NCBI GenBank assembly: GCA_029941115.1
Contig: JAPYRK010000009.1
Coordinates: 1-64,000 of the forward strand
Direction of reading: 5' to 3'
Length of the DNA stretch: 64,000 nucleotides
Source: Dehalococcoidia bacterium
GTDB lineage: Bacteria > Chloroflexota > Dehalococcoidia > UBA2979
In this document: one piece after another, positions 28,428 through 37,687 of the stretch
Position numbering within the stretch: the stretch's first letter is position 1
Layout of the letters: every line of letters begins with the position of its first letter
Notes under the pieces: model-generated
Told to the model about the DNA's origin: nothing
Database searches by the model: none
The model's input: only the letters and a program-made list of their open reading frames with translations
Translations under genes and position numbers: made by a program

Positions 28428-28534
28428 ACTCGCCTAATTATTCGTTCTCGTAATTATTTTTCGACACTACTAATATATAAAAAGCTAACATCTAACCGAT
28501 TAACGAAACGCATCTGACTTTTAGGAAGATATTA

Positions 28535-29398
28535 ATGGTCGAATTCATGCAATTAGCAGATACTCAACTCGGTATGCAGCGCCACTTGAGCTTGCAAACA
28601 AAGAATAATCCCGCGCTACGTAAGCAGCGACAGCAAAAATGGATCGATAATGGATTTGTCCCTGCTGGCGAAATGCCGAATGACCTCCCTGAAAATGTTA
28701 CAGATATGCTTGAAGAGACAAATAACTTCTCCAACGTCATAGATATTGCCAATAATATAAAGCCAGCCTTTGTGATGATCTGTGGAGATCTGGTTAATAA
28801 CCTGGAACAACGCGATCAGAAAGATGCCTTTCTGAGTGTCACCGAAAGGTTAGACCCGGAAATACCGTTGAAAGTTGTTCCAGGGAACCATGATGTTTGT
28901 CCCGATTTCTACAATGCGTCGCCTGATGCCTTAAGTGAATATCGAACGATATTCGGACACGACTACTATTCCTTTCTCGCAGATGAGACACTTTTCATCG
29001 GATTGAATTCCGAAATATTTGACTCCAGCGATTTACTGGGCAATGAATACGCAATACAAATGGAATTTATTCGGGACACGCTGATTTCAAAAGAGGCGAC
29101 TGATGCTCACACAATATGCGCATTTATGCACAAGCCTTTATTTCTTGAAGATCCGCTTGATGATAGATCACACGGTCAATTAAAGCCGACTCATCGCATT
29201 GAGCTTATGAAGCTTCTTGAAGAGTTCGGTGTCAAACTCATGCTTGCTGGACACCTGCACCACAACCGTGAAGCGACGTATAAAAACATGCAACTCGTCG
29301 CTAGTGGTGCGGTTGGCTACCCTATCTCCGGATCTTGTGGATACCGACTAGTATCAATTTCACCGGAGAACATTGCACACGAATATTACTCACTATGA
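28535..29398 (+). CDS. Calcineurin-like metallophosphoesterase
   Basis: A 287 aa metallophosphoesterase. The metal motifs occur in order: ADTQLG near the N-terminus (DxH replaced by DTQ), CGDLVNN (GDxx), PGNHDV (GNHD), MHKPLF, and AGHLHHN (GHxH). It hydrolyses phosphomonoesters, cyclic nucleotides or other phosphodiesters; the substrate is unknown. A GGAAG site precedes the ATG. It is convergent with the small membrane-protein gene at 29386. Confidence 0.85.
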   Translation: MVEFMQLADTQLGMQRHLSLQTKNNPALRKQRQQKWIDNGFVPAGEMPNDLPENVTDMLEETNNFSNVIDIANNIKPAFVMICGDLVNNLEQRDQKDAFLSVTERLDPEIPLKVVPGNHDVCPDFYNASPDALSEYRTIFGHDYYSFLADETLFIGLNSEIFDSSDLLGNEYAIQMEFIRDTLISKEATDAHTICAFMHKPLFLEDPLDDRSHGQLKPTHRIELMKLLEEFGVKLMLAGHLHHNREATYKNMQLVASGAVGYPISGSCGYRLVSISPENIAHEYYSL

Positions 29399-29595
29399 TT
29401 TTCGTTAATTTGATTTTTTGCTCGCCGTCCCAGGAATATAATTCCAAAGGTAACAATCAAAATCAACAGAGATAAAATAATTACAAAAATTAGTCCCGAT
29501 CCAAAAAACTGATCAAGAATCGACCGAATCCAGCTCAGCAGCGTTGGATCGATCGGGCCCTCGTGATGAAGTCGATAATCAATTAGCGGCGGCAC
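29386..29595 (-). CDS. Small single-span membrane protein
   Basis: A 69 aa protein with one strong hydrophobic segment (GLIFVIILSLLILIVTFGII) in the middle followed by a basic RRAK, predicting an outside-in or tail-anchored topology. No family is recognised. It starts with GTG at 29595 inside the last codons of the MFS gene (17-base overlap), suggesting translational coupling. It overlaps the end of the convergent metallophosphoesterase by 13 bases. It may assist the MFS carrier; this is inference. Confidence 0.5.
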   Translation of the reverse strand: MPPLIDYRLHHEGPIDPTLLSWIRSILDQFFGSGLIFVIILSLLILIVTFGIIFLGRRAKNQINENHSE

Positions 29596-30880
29596 CAGTC
29601 AACTCCGTATCCGCTATTTGATATCGCCCAGAGAATCTTTTCTCTTGCACAGACCACGCAATGAACATCGCTACTACCAACCCAATTACTACGCCCAAAA
29701 ACACATTGTCATAACTGCCTGTCGCATCAAAAACGGTACCTGCAATCCATACACAAGCACCACCCCCTAGCGCATGGGCACAGTTAGTTAGACCTGTTAG
29801 AGTCCCAACCTGCTTCAAGCCGTATATATCTGCAGTCAGGCTGCTTGTCAGTGGCACACTTGAAAGCCACGAACCGCCACCTACAATCGCGAAGGTCCAT
29901 AAACCCCAAGCTGGAGGTAAAATAACCAAACATAAAAATCCAATTGCTCGAATTCCATATACCGTCCCGAGTAACACTCGTCTCTCAATTCGATCAGATA
30001 ACCAACCAACCAGTAAAAGCACAGCGCCATTCACACCCGCCAACACTCCAAACGCTAGAGCTCCTTGAGTCGAAGAAATTCCCTCGGATATCGCCCATCT
30101 AACATAATGAACTGAAATTATTGAAGTACTCACACCGCAAACTACATACGCCATGGATAACTGCCAAAAAGGTAAACTATGTAGCGCACTGCGCCATTTC
30201 TTGACTTCTAAAGGCGGAGGCATTGCCCGACTGACAGTTTCCTCGGAATCTTTGTTTCCAATCCCATCAGGTACTAAGCCTAGAGACGCTGGTGAATTCT
30301 GTACCAAATTCCAAATTATTGGAATAGCTACTAGCCCATAGAGCAAAACAAATCCTACAACTGTGAATCTCCAGCCGACAATGTCAGTTAAATAAGATGA
30401 GAATGGAACCAGTATTAGTCCGCCTAGCGCCGCACCACTTAGTAGCACCGACATTGCTATCCCACGGAATTTATCAAACCACCGAGCAATCGTCACTGTT
30501 ACGACGGTAATTGAAATACCTCCTGCAGTAAGTGAAATAATACAGCCCCATACAAACGCCAAAAAAAAGACGTTAGGAATCATTGATAACAGTAGATAAC
30601 CGAAACCCGTGAGCGCCGCGCCGAACAAAAGAATAACTCGGCTACCAAATCTATCGATAAGTGCTCCGTAGAACGGAGCAGCTAATCCAGCCACAACAAG
30701 GCCTATCGAAGCTGCAATTGAAATACTGCTGACGGATGTCGAGAATTCCAGCTCCCATTCATGTACGAAAACCCCAAATGATTGGCGAGCGCCCATGTCT
30801 AGAAAGGTAACAAAGGCCAAGCCAAAAACTATATACCAGCCATAGAAAATATTAGAAGTTTTTTTAAACAATGAGCCCAT
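29579..30880 (-). CDS. MFS transporter, oxalate/formate-antiporter-like
   Basis: A 433 aa 12-segment MFS carrier. The N-terminus (FYGWYIVFGLAFVTFLDMGARQSFGVF) and PFYGALIDRFGSRVI loop are typical of the OFA/monocarboxylate-porter branch, which moves small organic anions. It lies downstream of the quinone oxidoreductase-type gene region on the opposite side of a short gap and is followed by an overlapping small membrane-protein gene. Substrate unknown, probably a carboxylate. Confidence 0.9.
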   Translation of the reverse strand: MGSLFKKTSNIFYGWYIVFGLAFVTFLDMGARQSFGVFVHEWELEFSTSVSSISIAASIGLVVAGLAAPFYGALIDRFGSRVILLFGAALTGFGYLLLSMIPNVFFLAFVWGCIISLTAGGISITVVTVTIARWFDKFRGIAMSVLLSGAALGGLILVPFSSYLTDIVGWRFTVVGFVLLYGLVAIPIIWNLVQNSPASLGLVPDGIGNKDSEETVSRAMPPPLEVKKWRSALHSLPFWQLSMAYVVCGVSTSIISVHYVRWAISEGISSTQGALAFGVLAGVNGAVLLLVGWLSDRIERRVLLGTVYGIRAIGFLCLVILPPAWGLWTFAIVGGGSWLSSVPLTSSLTADIYGLKQVGTLTGLTNCAHALGGGACVWIAGTVFDATGSYDNVFLGVVIGLVVAMFIAWSVQEKRFSGRYQIADTELTGAAAN

Positions 30881-30924
30881 CTGTTTAAGGTACCGTAATC
30901 ACTGATAACAAACAGTCTCGGCGA

Positions 30925-31902
30925 CTAGTCTTCAGATACAAGCAAAGCGATCTTCCCTCTTGCCTGTCGATCTCTCACAATCTTCAAAGCCGTCTTAGTA
31001 TCCGAAAGAGGAAAAATATTGGATACAAGAGGATTAATTTGATCAGTTCTCCAAAATTCGATGATCTGATTCAGCGCTTCACGCATTAATTCCGGTGATC
31101 TGATTCTCACTTTTCCAAAACTGAAACCTATCGCTGATATATCCTTCACCAACAAGTGATTTGCCGGTATCTTGGGAACGCCGCCACTGGCGAAGCCGAT
31201 TATCAGAATTCTTCCACCCGGCAAAATACAGTGCATTGACTCTTCGAACGCAGTACCCCCAACGGGATCAAAAACAACATCGACACCCTCAACAACTTTG
31301 AGAATCGAACTACTTATCTTTTCTTGGGCATAGTTGATTAATACGTCAGCTCCGTAAGATTTTGCAATCAGTAACTTCTCATGGCTACTTGCCGTTGCGA
31401 TGACAGTTGCGCCCAACGCATGCGAAATTTCTACAGCTGTCAATCCAACTCCACCAGACGCACCGTGCACCAGCACCACCTCACCTTGCTGCAGGCGTGC
31501 CCGTTGAGTCAAAGCCAGATATGACGTTCCATACGCAATTGGAATAGTCGCTGCCGTTTCGTAGCTCATATCATCCGGAATTTCAATTACGTTACAAGTG
31601 TCGGTGACTACTTCTTCAGCAAACCCGCCGTGTGTAATGGCTGCCATCACACGTCTTCCTATTAGAGGTTTTGCCTCATCTCCCCGTCCTTCGAGTACAA
31701 CGCCCGAAATCTCAAGACCTGGAGCAAAAGGATGCTTGGGTTTGTCTTGATACTTTCCTTGGATTAGGAGGAGGTCGGCAAAGTTGACTCCAGCGGCCCG
31801 CACAGCAATTCGCACCTGACCTGATTCAATTGCCGGAGGTTGAAGCTCCTCATATGAAATTGAATCTATGTCCCCTGGTGCGGCTGAAACAATCGCTCTC
31901 AT
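30925..31902 (-). CDS. Quinone oxidoreductase-type MDR protein
   Basis: A 325 aa zinc-less medium-chain dehydrogenase/reductase of the NADPH:quinone oxidoreductase type. It shows the N-terminal GroES-like fold (RAAGVNFADLLLIQG) and the NADPH-binding motif VHGASGGVGLTAVEI. The enzyme reduces quinones, enones or enoyl-CoA; the substrate is unknown. GAGGTGGAG precedes the ATG. It is the last gene of a minus-strand run including SDR, luciferase-like and amidase genes. Confidence 0.9.
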   Translation of the reverse strand: MRAIVSAAPGDIDSISYEELQPPAIESGQVRIAVRAAGVNFADLLLIQGKYQDKPKHPFAPGLEISGVVLEGRGDEAKPLIGRRVMAAITHGGFAEEVVTDTCNVIEIPDDMSYETAATIPIAYGTSYLALTQRARLQQGEVVLVHGASGGVGLTAVEISHALGATVIATASSHEKLLIAKSYGADVLINYAQEKISSSILKVVEGVDVVFDPVGGTAFEESMHCILPGGRILIIGFASGGVPKIPANHLLVKDISAIGFSFGKVRIRSPELMREALNQIIEFWRTDQINPLVSNIFPLSDTKTALKIVRDRQARGKIALLVSED

Positions 31903-31957
31903 CTGACAAACTCCACCTCATAAACAAATGAATCAGCCGGCTGCTGATTAAAATTAA

Positions 31958-32827
31958 CTATGACAAATCAATGCCCATCTGAGACTGAATCTCTGAAAAT
32001 TCCTCTAGCGCCATCTCACGTCCCATTGCGACCCACTCTTCATCTGAGGTTTTTTGTCTCGCCGACATCAGAGTTTCCGCATCAGTACCCACTAGGTAGC
32101 GAAGCTTCGGAGTATCAGTAGTAATTGCGTCCAGAATCACCTGTGCAACATCCTCCGGCATAGCAGGGTTCTGCAACTTGGTCGCAAAATGGTGTCCTAT
32201 TCGCTCAGAAAATTCTCTGTATGGCGACTCCACAGATGATGTCACTCGCTCATCTCGCTTAGTGAATATTGGAGTCAATACCACGCCTGGTTCGATAAGA
32301 GCCACGCGAACGCCAAATCTATAAACTTCAGCCGCGAGTACTTCGGTAATGGAGTCGAGCGCGAATTTACTACCTACGTATGCACCCATGCTTGGTGATG
32401 CAACACGCCCCGCAACAGACGTGACATTGACGATCATCCCATGTTTTCGTTCCCGCATTCCAGGTAACACTAGCTGCATCATCTGGAGAGCACCAAACAC
32501 ATTAGTCTCGAAAAGATCACGAAAGACCTCTATCGGCGTCTCTTCTACGGCACCACCACCACCTATACCAGCATTGTTAACCAATACGTCGATTTGCCCA
32601 GCTCGGGAAATAACTTCACTCACACAGGAGTTACATGAATCAACGTCGTTGACATCCAGTCGCAACACCGTAATTTCAATACCTTCGTCAGACGCAATGG
32701 TGAGTAAATCTTTCCCAGCTTCTGGGTTTCGCATAGTTGCAAACACTTGGAATCCGTTACGTGCTAGATGCAAAGCCACAGATTGTCCGATACCAGTACT
32801 TGACCCTGTTATCAGTGCCGTCTCCAT
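31958..32827 (-). CDS. Short-chain dehydrogenase/reductase
   Basis: A 289 aa classical SDR. Motifs: ALITGSSTGIGQSVA for the dinucleotide, NNAGIGGGG, the Ser region NVTSVAGRV, and YVGSKFAL with the YxxxK pair. The frame opens at 32842, but the ATG at 32827 has GGGAG six bases upstream and begins the conserved strand. It lies between the luciferase-like oxidoreductase and MDR genes on the same strand. It probably oxidises an alcohol produced by its neighbours; substrate unknown. Confidence 0.9.
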   Translation of the reverse strand: METALITGSSTGIGQSVALHLARNGFQVFATMRNPEAGKDLLTIASDEGIEITVLRLDVNDVDSCNSCVSEVISRAGQIDVLVNNAGIGGGGAVEETPIEVFRDLFETNVFGALQMMQLVLPGMRERKHGMIVNVTSVAGRVASPSMGAYVGSKFALDSITEVLAAEVYRFGVRVALIEPGVVLTPIFTKRDERVTSSVESPYREFSERIGHHFATKLQNPAMPEDVAQVILDAITTDTPKLRYLVGTDAETLMSARQKTSDEEWVAMGREMALEEFSEIQSQMGIDLS

Positions 32828-32867
32828 GTATAGCTCCCTCATTCGTGTATTCTGGCGATCACAAAAT

Positions 32868-33791
32868 CTATTTCTGATGCACTGCCGGAATTACTTCATT
32901 AATTAACTTCTCTGTTTGGTTCATAATATCCGCGGAGGATGTGCCAATCGGGCGCAGCACAAATTTAGAAATACCAGCTTCCCTATAGGTAGCTAATGTT
33001 TCCAATATTTCTTCAGCGTTACCAACAGCAAGGTATGACTTAGCAGAATCCAGTTCAGGAAATCGATCTAAACGAGCAACCTGGTCTTGAACTACCGGCT
33101 CGTCCCAGCTGCCAAAACGAAATCCGATTCCCGCTCCGTAGTGATCATCATCGATAGGCCTATTGATTCTTAATCCTTCGGTCTTGATAGCAGCCACCAC
33201 AGGTTTAATTTGAGCTGGACTCTGAATTCCAGCCAACCAACCATTACCAAGACCTACTGTACGTCGAATCGCGGCTTTAGAAGAACCACCAATCCAAAGT
33301 GGAAGAGGTTGTCTAACCGGTACCGGGGCTATTTGCGCATTTGAATATTGATAATAGCTACCGTCGTAGGTCACACGCTCACCCTGCCAAAGCAAGGTCA
33401 TGATCTCAAGCATCTCATCAACTTGCTTACCTCGTCCTTGCGGACTGCGACCTGTCGCTGACCACTCAGGTATCGCAACAGAACCAACACCAAAAGCAGG
33501 AATAAGTCGACCATCGGATAAGAAGTCAATAGTTGCACACTGCTTCGCAAGAATAAGTGGGTCACGAAAGGGTAAAACCACCACATTCATTCCAAATTGC
33601 AATCGATCTGTCGCTCCCGCTAACACTGCCATGAGTGCCAATGGCTCAAGATTCATCGCGTCAGACACAAGTCGGTCGCTTGTCCATATTGAGTCAACAT
33701 CACCCGCCTCGCATAACTCAACCCACTTAAAAAAATCTGAGCTCGTTTCAAAAGGAAAGCCAGCTATTCCAACTCCGATACTCTCACTCAT
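32868..33791 (-). CDS. Luciferase-like (LLM) flavin/F420-dependent oxidoreductase
   Basis: A 307 aa bacterial-luciferase-like TIM barrel. Recognisable parts are the N-terminal IGVGIAGFP, IWTSDRL, the NVVVLPFRDPLILAKQ segment and the LWIGGSS motif that holds the cofactor phosphate. It uses either reduced FMN plus oxygen or F420. The frame opens at 33833, but ATG 33791 has AAGGAA five bases upstream. It is placed between an amidase gene (32 bases upstream) and an SDR gene. Local F420 synthesis genes make F420 plausible, but the sequence alone does not decide. Confidence 0.9.
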   Translation of the reverse strand: MSESIGVGIAGFPFETSSDFFKWVELCEAGDVDSIWTSDRLVSDAMNLEPLALMAVLAGATDRLQFGMNVVVLPFRDPLILAKQCATIDFLSDGRLIPAFGVGSVAIPEWSATGRSPQGRGKQVDEMLEIMTLLWQGERVTYDGSYYQYSNAQIAPVPVRQPLPLWIGGSSKAAIRRTVGLGNGWLAGIQSPAQIKPVVAAIKTEGLRINRPIDDDHYGAGIGFRFGSWDEPVVQDQVARLDRFPELDSAKSYLAVGNAEEILETLATYREAGISKFVLRPIGTSSADIMNQTEKLINEVIPAVHQK

Positions 33792-33822
33792 AAAATTCCT
33801 TACCTGTGTTTTCCGAGGCAGT

Positions 33823-35235
33823 CTAACCGACAATATTCGGATGATTTTTGTTATACGAGGTCAACCCCTCAAAGGCATATGCCAACTGCAGGACTTCGAA
33901 CTCACTTCTTGGCCTGCCTATAATTTGTAATCCAACTGGCAGACCTGCTCCCGTGAATCCCGCAGGTACGGATATTGCCGGCAGCCCGGTCGCAGAAATA
34001 AAGTAACAAACCTTAGCCCAAGCCATGTATGTCTCCATTTCAACACCTTCAATTTCAGATACCCACTCAGTTTCCACCGAGAATGGAGGAACTTGACTCA
34101 CAGGACAAATCAGATATTCATAGTGATCAAAAAAAGCTATGACCCGAGCATAAAGTGCACTCCGTAGCTCGGACGCCTTAGATAAATCTCTCCCTGACTG
34201 AGATAGTCCTTCTTCTATATTCCATATAACTGTGTCTTTCAATTGGTCTCGCTGATCTCGCAAACGATCTTCCATGAATCCAAAGCTCCATCCACGCCAT
34301 GCCATAAAAGCTTCATCTGCACCAGTAAAGTCAGGCACATCCTCCGTCACCTCACAGCCCAAATCAGCAAAAATAGAGGCTCCAGATCGAACAATTTGAC
34401 GAATCTCCTGATCAATAGGAAGTCCCCCCAAATCCTCACTCCAAGCGACTCGTATCCCGGAAAAAGACTTATCAAGCGGGGCCGAAAACATGGATCCTGG
34501 AGTCTCCAGAGCTACGGGTGAATTGATATCTGGACCAGCGATGACGCTTAACATAAGGGCAATATCAGAAACTGTTCGGGCCATTGGGCCCTGAACACTC
34601 AAGTTTTGCCAAGCAGAACTTGAGCCCCGTACAGGTACTCTACCTACTGCCGGTCGTAATCCAACCACGTTGCAAAAATTAGCAGGATTTCTGAGCGAGC
34701 CGCCTAAGTCACTGCCATCAGCCAAGGCCACCATTCCAGTAGCCAAAGCGACGGCCGCGCCGCCACTACTGCCACCACATGTTTTAGTTACATCGTACGG
34801 ATTAAGTGTTCTACCAAATACCTTATTGAAAGTCTGAGACCCCGCGCCGAATTCAGGCGTATTTGTTTTACCAACTGAAATTGCCCCTGCGTCTTTCAGG
34901 CGCTCAACTATCAACGCATCTTTCTCAGGAACATGGTCCGCGTATATAGGAGATCCGTATGTGGTCCGCATACCAGCAGTGTCAACCAAATCTTTATGTG
35001 CCACGGGAACGCCGTGCAGTAAGCCAAGATAATTGCCTTTAGTGATTTCCTGATCGGCTCTATCAGCGTCCGCAAGAGCCCGTTCGGCATCCATCGTGAC
35101 GATCGCGTTCACCTGTGGATTCACATCATCTATTCGAGTCAGGTGAGTCTCTAATACCTCTCGGGCACTCAATTTTTTGGATCGGATAAGGCTAGCAAGT
35201 TCAGCGGCATCATAAAAACAAATATCGTTTTCCAT
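33823..35235 (-). CDS. Amidase-signature family hydrolase
   Basis: A 470 aa amidase-signature enzyme that hydrolyses an amide bond to ammonia or an amine and a carboxylate. The Ser-cisSer-Lys triad is visible as K81 (VAHKDLVD), S156 (CGGSSGGAA) and S180 (LGGSLRNPA). The frame extends to a TTG at 35247, but ATG 35235 is the better start, with GGAA upstream. No GatB or GatC homologue is nearby and the region is catabolic, so a GatA role in Gln-tRNA synthesis is unlikely. It is flanked by an MFS gene and a luciferase-like gene on the same strand. Confidence 0.92.
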   Translation of the reverse strand: MENDICFYDAAELASLIRSKKLSAREVLETHLTRIDDVNPQVNAIVTMDAERALADADRADQEITKGNYLGLLHGVPVAHKDLVDTAGMRTTYGSPIYADHVPEKDALIVERLKDAGAISVGKTNTPEFGAGSQTFNKVFGRTLNPYDVTKTCGGSSGGAAVALATGMVALADGSDLGGSLRNPANFCNVVGLRPAVGRVPVRGSSSAWQNLSVQGPMARTVSDIALMLSVIAGPDINSPVALETPGSMFSAPLDKSFSGIRVAWSEDLGGLPIDQEIRQIVRSGASIFADLGCEVTEDVPDFTGADEAFMAWRGWSFGFMEDRLRDQRDQLKDTVIWNIEEGLSQSGRDLSKASELRSALYARVIAFFDHYEYLICPVSQVPPFSVETEWVSEIEGVEMETYMAWAKVCYFISATGLPAISVPAGFTGAGLPVGLQIIGRPRSEFEVLQLAYAFEGLTSYNKNHPNIVG

Positions 35236-35265
35236 GAGAAATTCCAAAACTAAATCATCGTTGAT

Positions 35266-36546
35266 TTACGATGATACGGGTTCTCTTAGCTCCGTGGCTG
35301 GTTCAATCCTGAATGATCCCGTCCTTAGTAGGTGCCTGAGTGCCGGGCTGAATATACCACCAAGCACAAATATTACCAACCAAAGCACACTAGGCAATAT
35401 GAATAATATTCGCTCGCCTGTGAAGTCTGCCACGAGTCCAAATCCTAAGTTCATAAAAGCCATAAAGCCAGCTGCAATCATTATATAGACCGCCATCATA
35501 CGACCTCGATATTTATCGGGAACAACTTGCTGAATCAAAGTTGCTGAAACTGCCATATAGGGAGCCTCCGTTGCTCCGGACAAAAACCCACCAAATATGG
35601 CGACGAGTGGGTTGGTGGCAAATCCTATAACAAGAAGCGAAATTCCACTTCCCAAGCCAGAAACAATCAAAATGCGACCACGTGCCGATTCATCAGAAAT
35701 CGTTGAAACAGCGAGAGTCGTAATCAATGCTCCAAAACCCACACCGACCGAAATCGCGGCAAATGTTGAACTGCCTGATCCAATCTCATCCGATAATCCC
35801 GGTAAAAGAGCATCGTAAGCCATAGTGAATCCACAATGCACTCCTATCAGAGAAAGCACCATTAACATTCGCTTATCGGCATAGGCATATTTAGCTGCTG
35901 CTGCCATCGGGCTAATTACGTTGAATATACTCTCAGTGGACGGAAGCAGCGTTGATGACGGTCTCCACTGAATTCTATAAAGCTGAAAAGTTGCCATAAG
36001 AAAAAAGACTGCTGTCAAGACAAACACCCAACCAGTCCCGTCATCTCGAAGTGCCATAAGGACTCCTCCAATGAAGGGTCCCAATACCTTAGAGCCATGT
36101 CTCGCAATACCCCTGAATGAAACAGCGCTCAATAGATGCTCAGGAGGCACAAGGCTCGGAATAATAGCTTCCGAAGCAGGAGTGACCGCGGCCATCGCTG
36201 TGCCTTGCAGGATTGCTAAAACTACCACATGCCACATAACTATAGAGCCGGTCAATGTCAAAAAACCTAACAAAAATGAGACAAGAGCTCCAAATAATGC
36301 AGCCACCATTGCCATCTTCCGCCTATCAAATCGGTCAGCAAAGGTACCCGCGACGGGACCTAAAAACAGCATCGGCGCCATACCACCGAACGTGACAAGA
36401 CCAACAGCACTAGACGAGCCGGTTAATTCAAAAATCAACCAGCCACGCCCGAGCAATGAGGCCCAAGCTGCGGCTGACGTAAGTACATAGTTATAAAATA
36501 GCTTCCGGAAATCTGGTGACTGTAAACAGGGAAACTTAGAGAGCAT
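35266..36546 (-). CDS. MFS transporter
   Basis: A roughly 427 aa, 12-segment carrier of the MFS_3 type. The first loop GTFADRFDRRKMAM and the N-terminal CLQSPDFRKLFYNYV are characteristic. The start could be ATG 36552 or 36546; AAAGG upstream fits 36546 best. It lies 57 bases after the crotonase gene and 30 bases before the amidase gene on the same strand. It may import the amide or export a product; this is inference from position. Confidence 0.88.
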   Translation of the reverse strand: MLSKFPCLQSPDFRKLFYNYVLTSAAAWASLLGRGWLIFELTGSSSAVGLVTFGGMAPMLFLGPVAGTFADRFDRRKMAMVAALFGALVSFLLGFLTLTGSIVMWHVVVLAILQGTAMAAVTPASEAIIPSLVPPEHLLSAVSFRGIARHGSKVLGPFIGGVLMALRDDGTGWVFVLTAVFFLMATFQLYRIQWRPSSTLLPSTESIFNVISPMAAAAKYAYADKRMLMVLSLIGVHCGFTMAYDALLPGLSDEIGSGSSTFAAISVGVGFGALITTLAVSTISDESARGRILIVSGLGSGISLLVIGFATNPLVAIFGGFLSGATEAPYMAVSATLIQQVVPDKYRGRMMAVYIMIAAGFMAFMNLGFGLVADFTGERILFILPSVLWLVIFVLGGIFSPALRHLLRTGSFRIEPATELREPVSS

Positions 36547-36603
36547 CGGCATACCTTTCACACGTGCCCAGGCATGTGGGTTGAAAATCTAAAAACAGAT
36601 AAG

Positions 36604-37446
36604 TTAGCTCGTACCTGAAGCCATACGGTCAGCTAGATCCGACATATGGGAATCATCATGAAATCGTGAATCTCGTTTCTCTTTCATTGCCAACAGCGCC
36701 TCGCGATGCTGAACCGTCTTCCTTGCTGCAGCAAACCTCTCGCTTGATCTGCGCCAGACAGAAGCAACATCTGTTGAGGCCAAATCATCCCAGATCATTC
36801 TCTTGATGCTTGCCAAAGTATCTATGGGATTTGCTGCGATTTCTTGTGCTAGCTTAATCGCCTCTGGAACAAGCTCTTCAGGCTCATAGACTTTCCGAAC
36901 AAGTCCGAGTTCAAGTGCCTCTTGCGCACTGTATATTCGACCAGTCAGCATCATTTCTCGAGCTCGGTGGAGCCCTATGATATGAGGCAGCGTCCATGCG
37001 CTTCCTACCTCTGGCGTGAGCCCGATTGCCGCAAATCGCATAGAAAAACGGGCGGTAGTCGAAGCTAGAAGCGTGTCGAAGAGTAATGGGCCAGTTAAGC
37101 CAATCCCGACAGAAACGCCATTAATCGCTCCGATTATCGGCTTAGATTCCATTATAAATGTCGGATCAAACGGTGTTCTTCGCTCCTCATGATCGCCAGA
37201 TGAAGATGACTTTCCTTGCTCAAATGTTGCGTTAAAGCCACCTATATCGGCGCCCGCACTGTACGCCCTGCCATTTCCTGTACTTACGATTGCGCCTATT
37301 GACGGATCGTCATTCGCGTTTTCAATAGCCTGCCTAAACTCAGAGTACATGGTTGGATTAAACGCGTTAAGTGAGTCAGGTCGATTCAATCGAACAAGTA
37401 GCACTCGTTCATGCTGTTCAACCTCTATCGTTTTCCAATCGGTCAT
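36604..37446 (-). CDS. Enoyl-CoA hydratase/isomerase family protein
   Basis: A 280 aa crotonase-fold protein that hydrates or isomerises an enoyl-CoA. The oxyanion-hole segments are [12 protein letters not shown] and the [16 protein letters not shown] region, and [17 protein letters not shown] follows in the usual place. The region corresponding to the catalytic Glu reads [23 protein letters not shown] lies before the ATG. It heads a minus-strand run ending with the MDR gene at 30925, fitting a beta-oxidation-like route. Confidence 0.92.
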   Translation of the reverse strand: MTDWKTIEVEQHERVLLVRLNRPDSLNAFNPTMYSEFRQAIENANDDPSIGAIVSTGNGRAYSAGADIGGFNATFEQGKSSSSGDHEERRTPFDPTFIMESKPIIGAINGVSVGIGLTGPLLFDTLLASTTARFSMRFAAIGLTPEVGSAWTLPHIIGLHRAREMMLTGRIYSAQEALELGLVRKVYEPEELVPEAIKLAQEIAANPIDTLASIKRMIWDDLASTDVASVWRRSSERFAAARKTVQHREALLAMKEKRDSRFHDDSHMSDLADRMASGTS

Positions 37447-37537
37447 AATATCTCCCTCAGCGATGTATTATGCTTTTATTAATAGCAATAGTGTAGCTGG
37501 GAAGCAGGCGCTAACACACCGCCGTTAGGATAATACG

Positions 37538-37687
37538 ATGAACGACACACTTATCTTGCTTTTACCTGCCCTGCCCGCCACGATCGCGTATAACCTTGCA
37601 CGGGGTCGGTCTGAGCTTGTTCGACAGATCGGTTCTGTGGTCATCTGGGGAACCGGGGTGCTTATACTTCGAGTGATATTCTCTTAG
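37538..37687 (+). CDS. Possible 49-residue membrane protein
   Basis: A short open frame, ATG 37538 to TAG 37687, with AGGA eight bases upstream. The product is largely hydrophobic in two stretches (LILLLPALPATIAYNL and VVIWGTGVLILRVIF) separated by a basic RGRSELVRQ, suggesting a two-span membrane hairpin. No family recognised. It occupies most of the 237-base gap between two minus-strand genes and overlaps the end of the SDR gene by four bases. It could be chance. Confidence 0.35.
   Translation: MNDTLILLLPALPATIAYNLARGRSELVRQIGSVVIWGTGVLILRVIFS

Noticed and set aside
32349-32906. 185-codon plus-strand open frame across the SDR at 31958-32827
   Set aside because: Antisense of a clear SDR gene, with low-complexity translation and no plausible start site.
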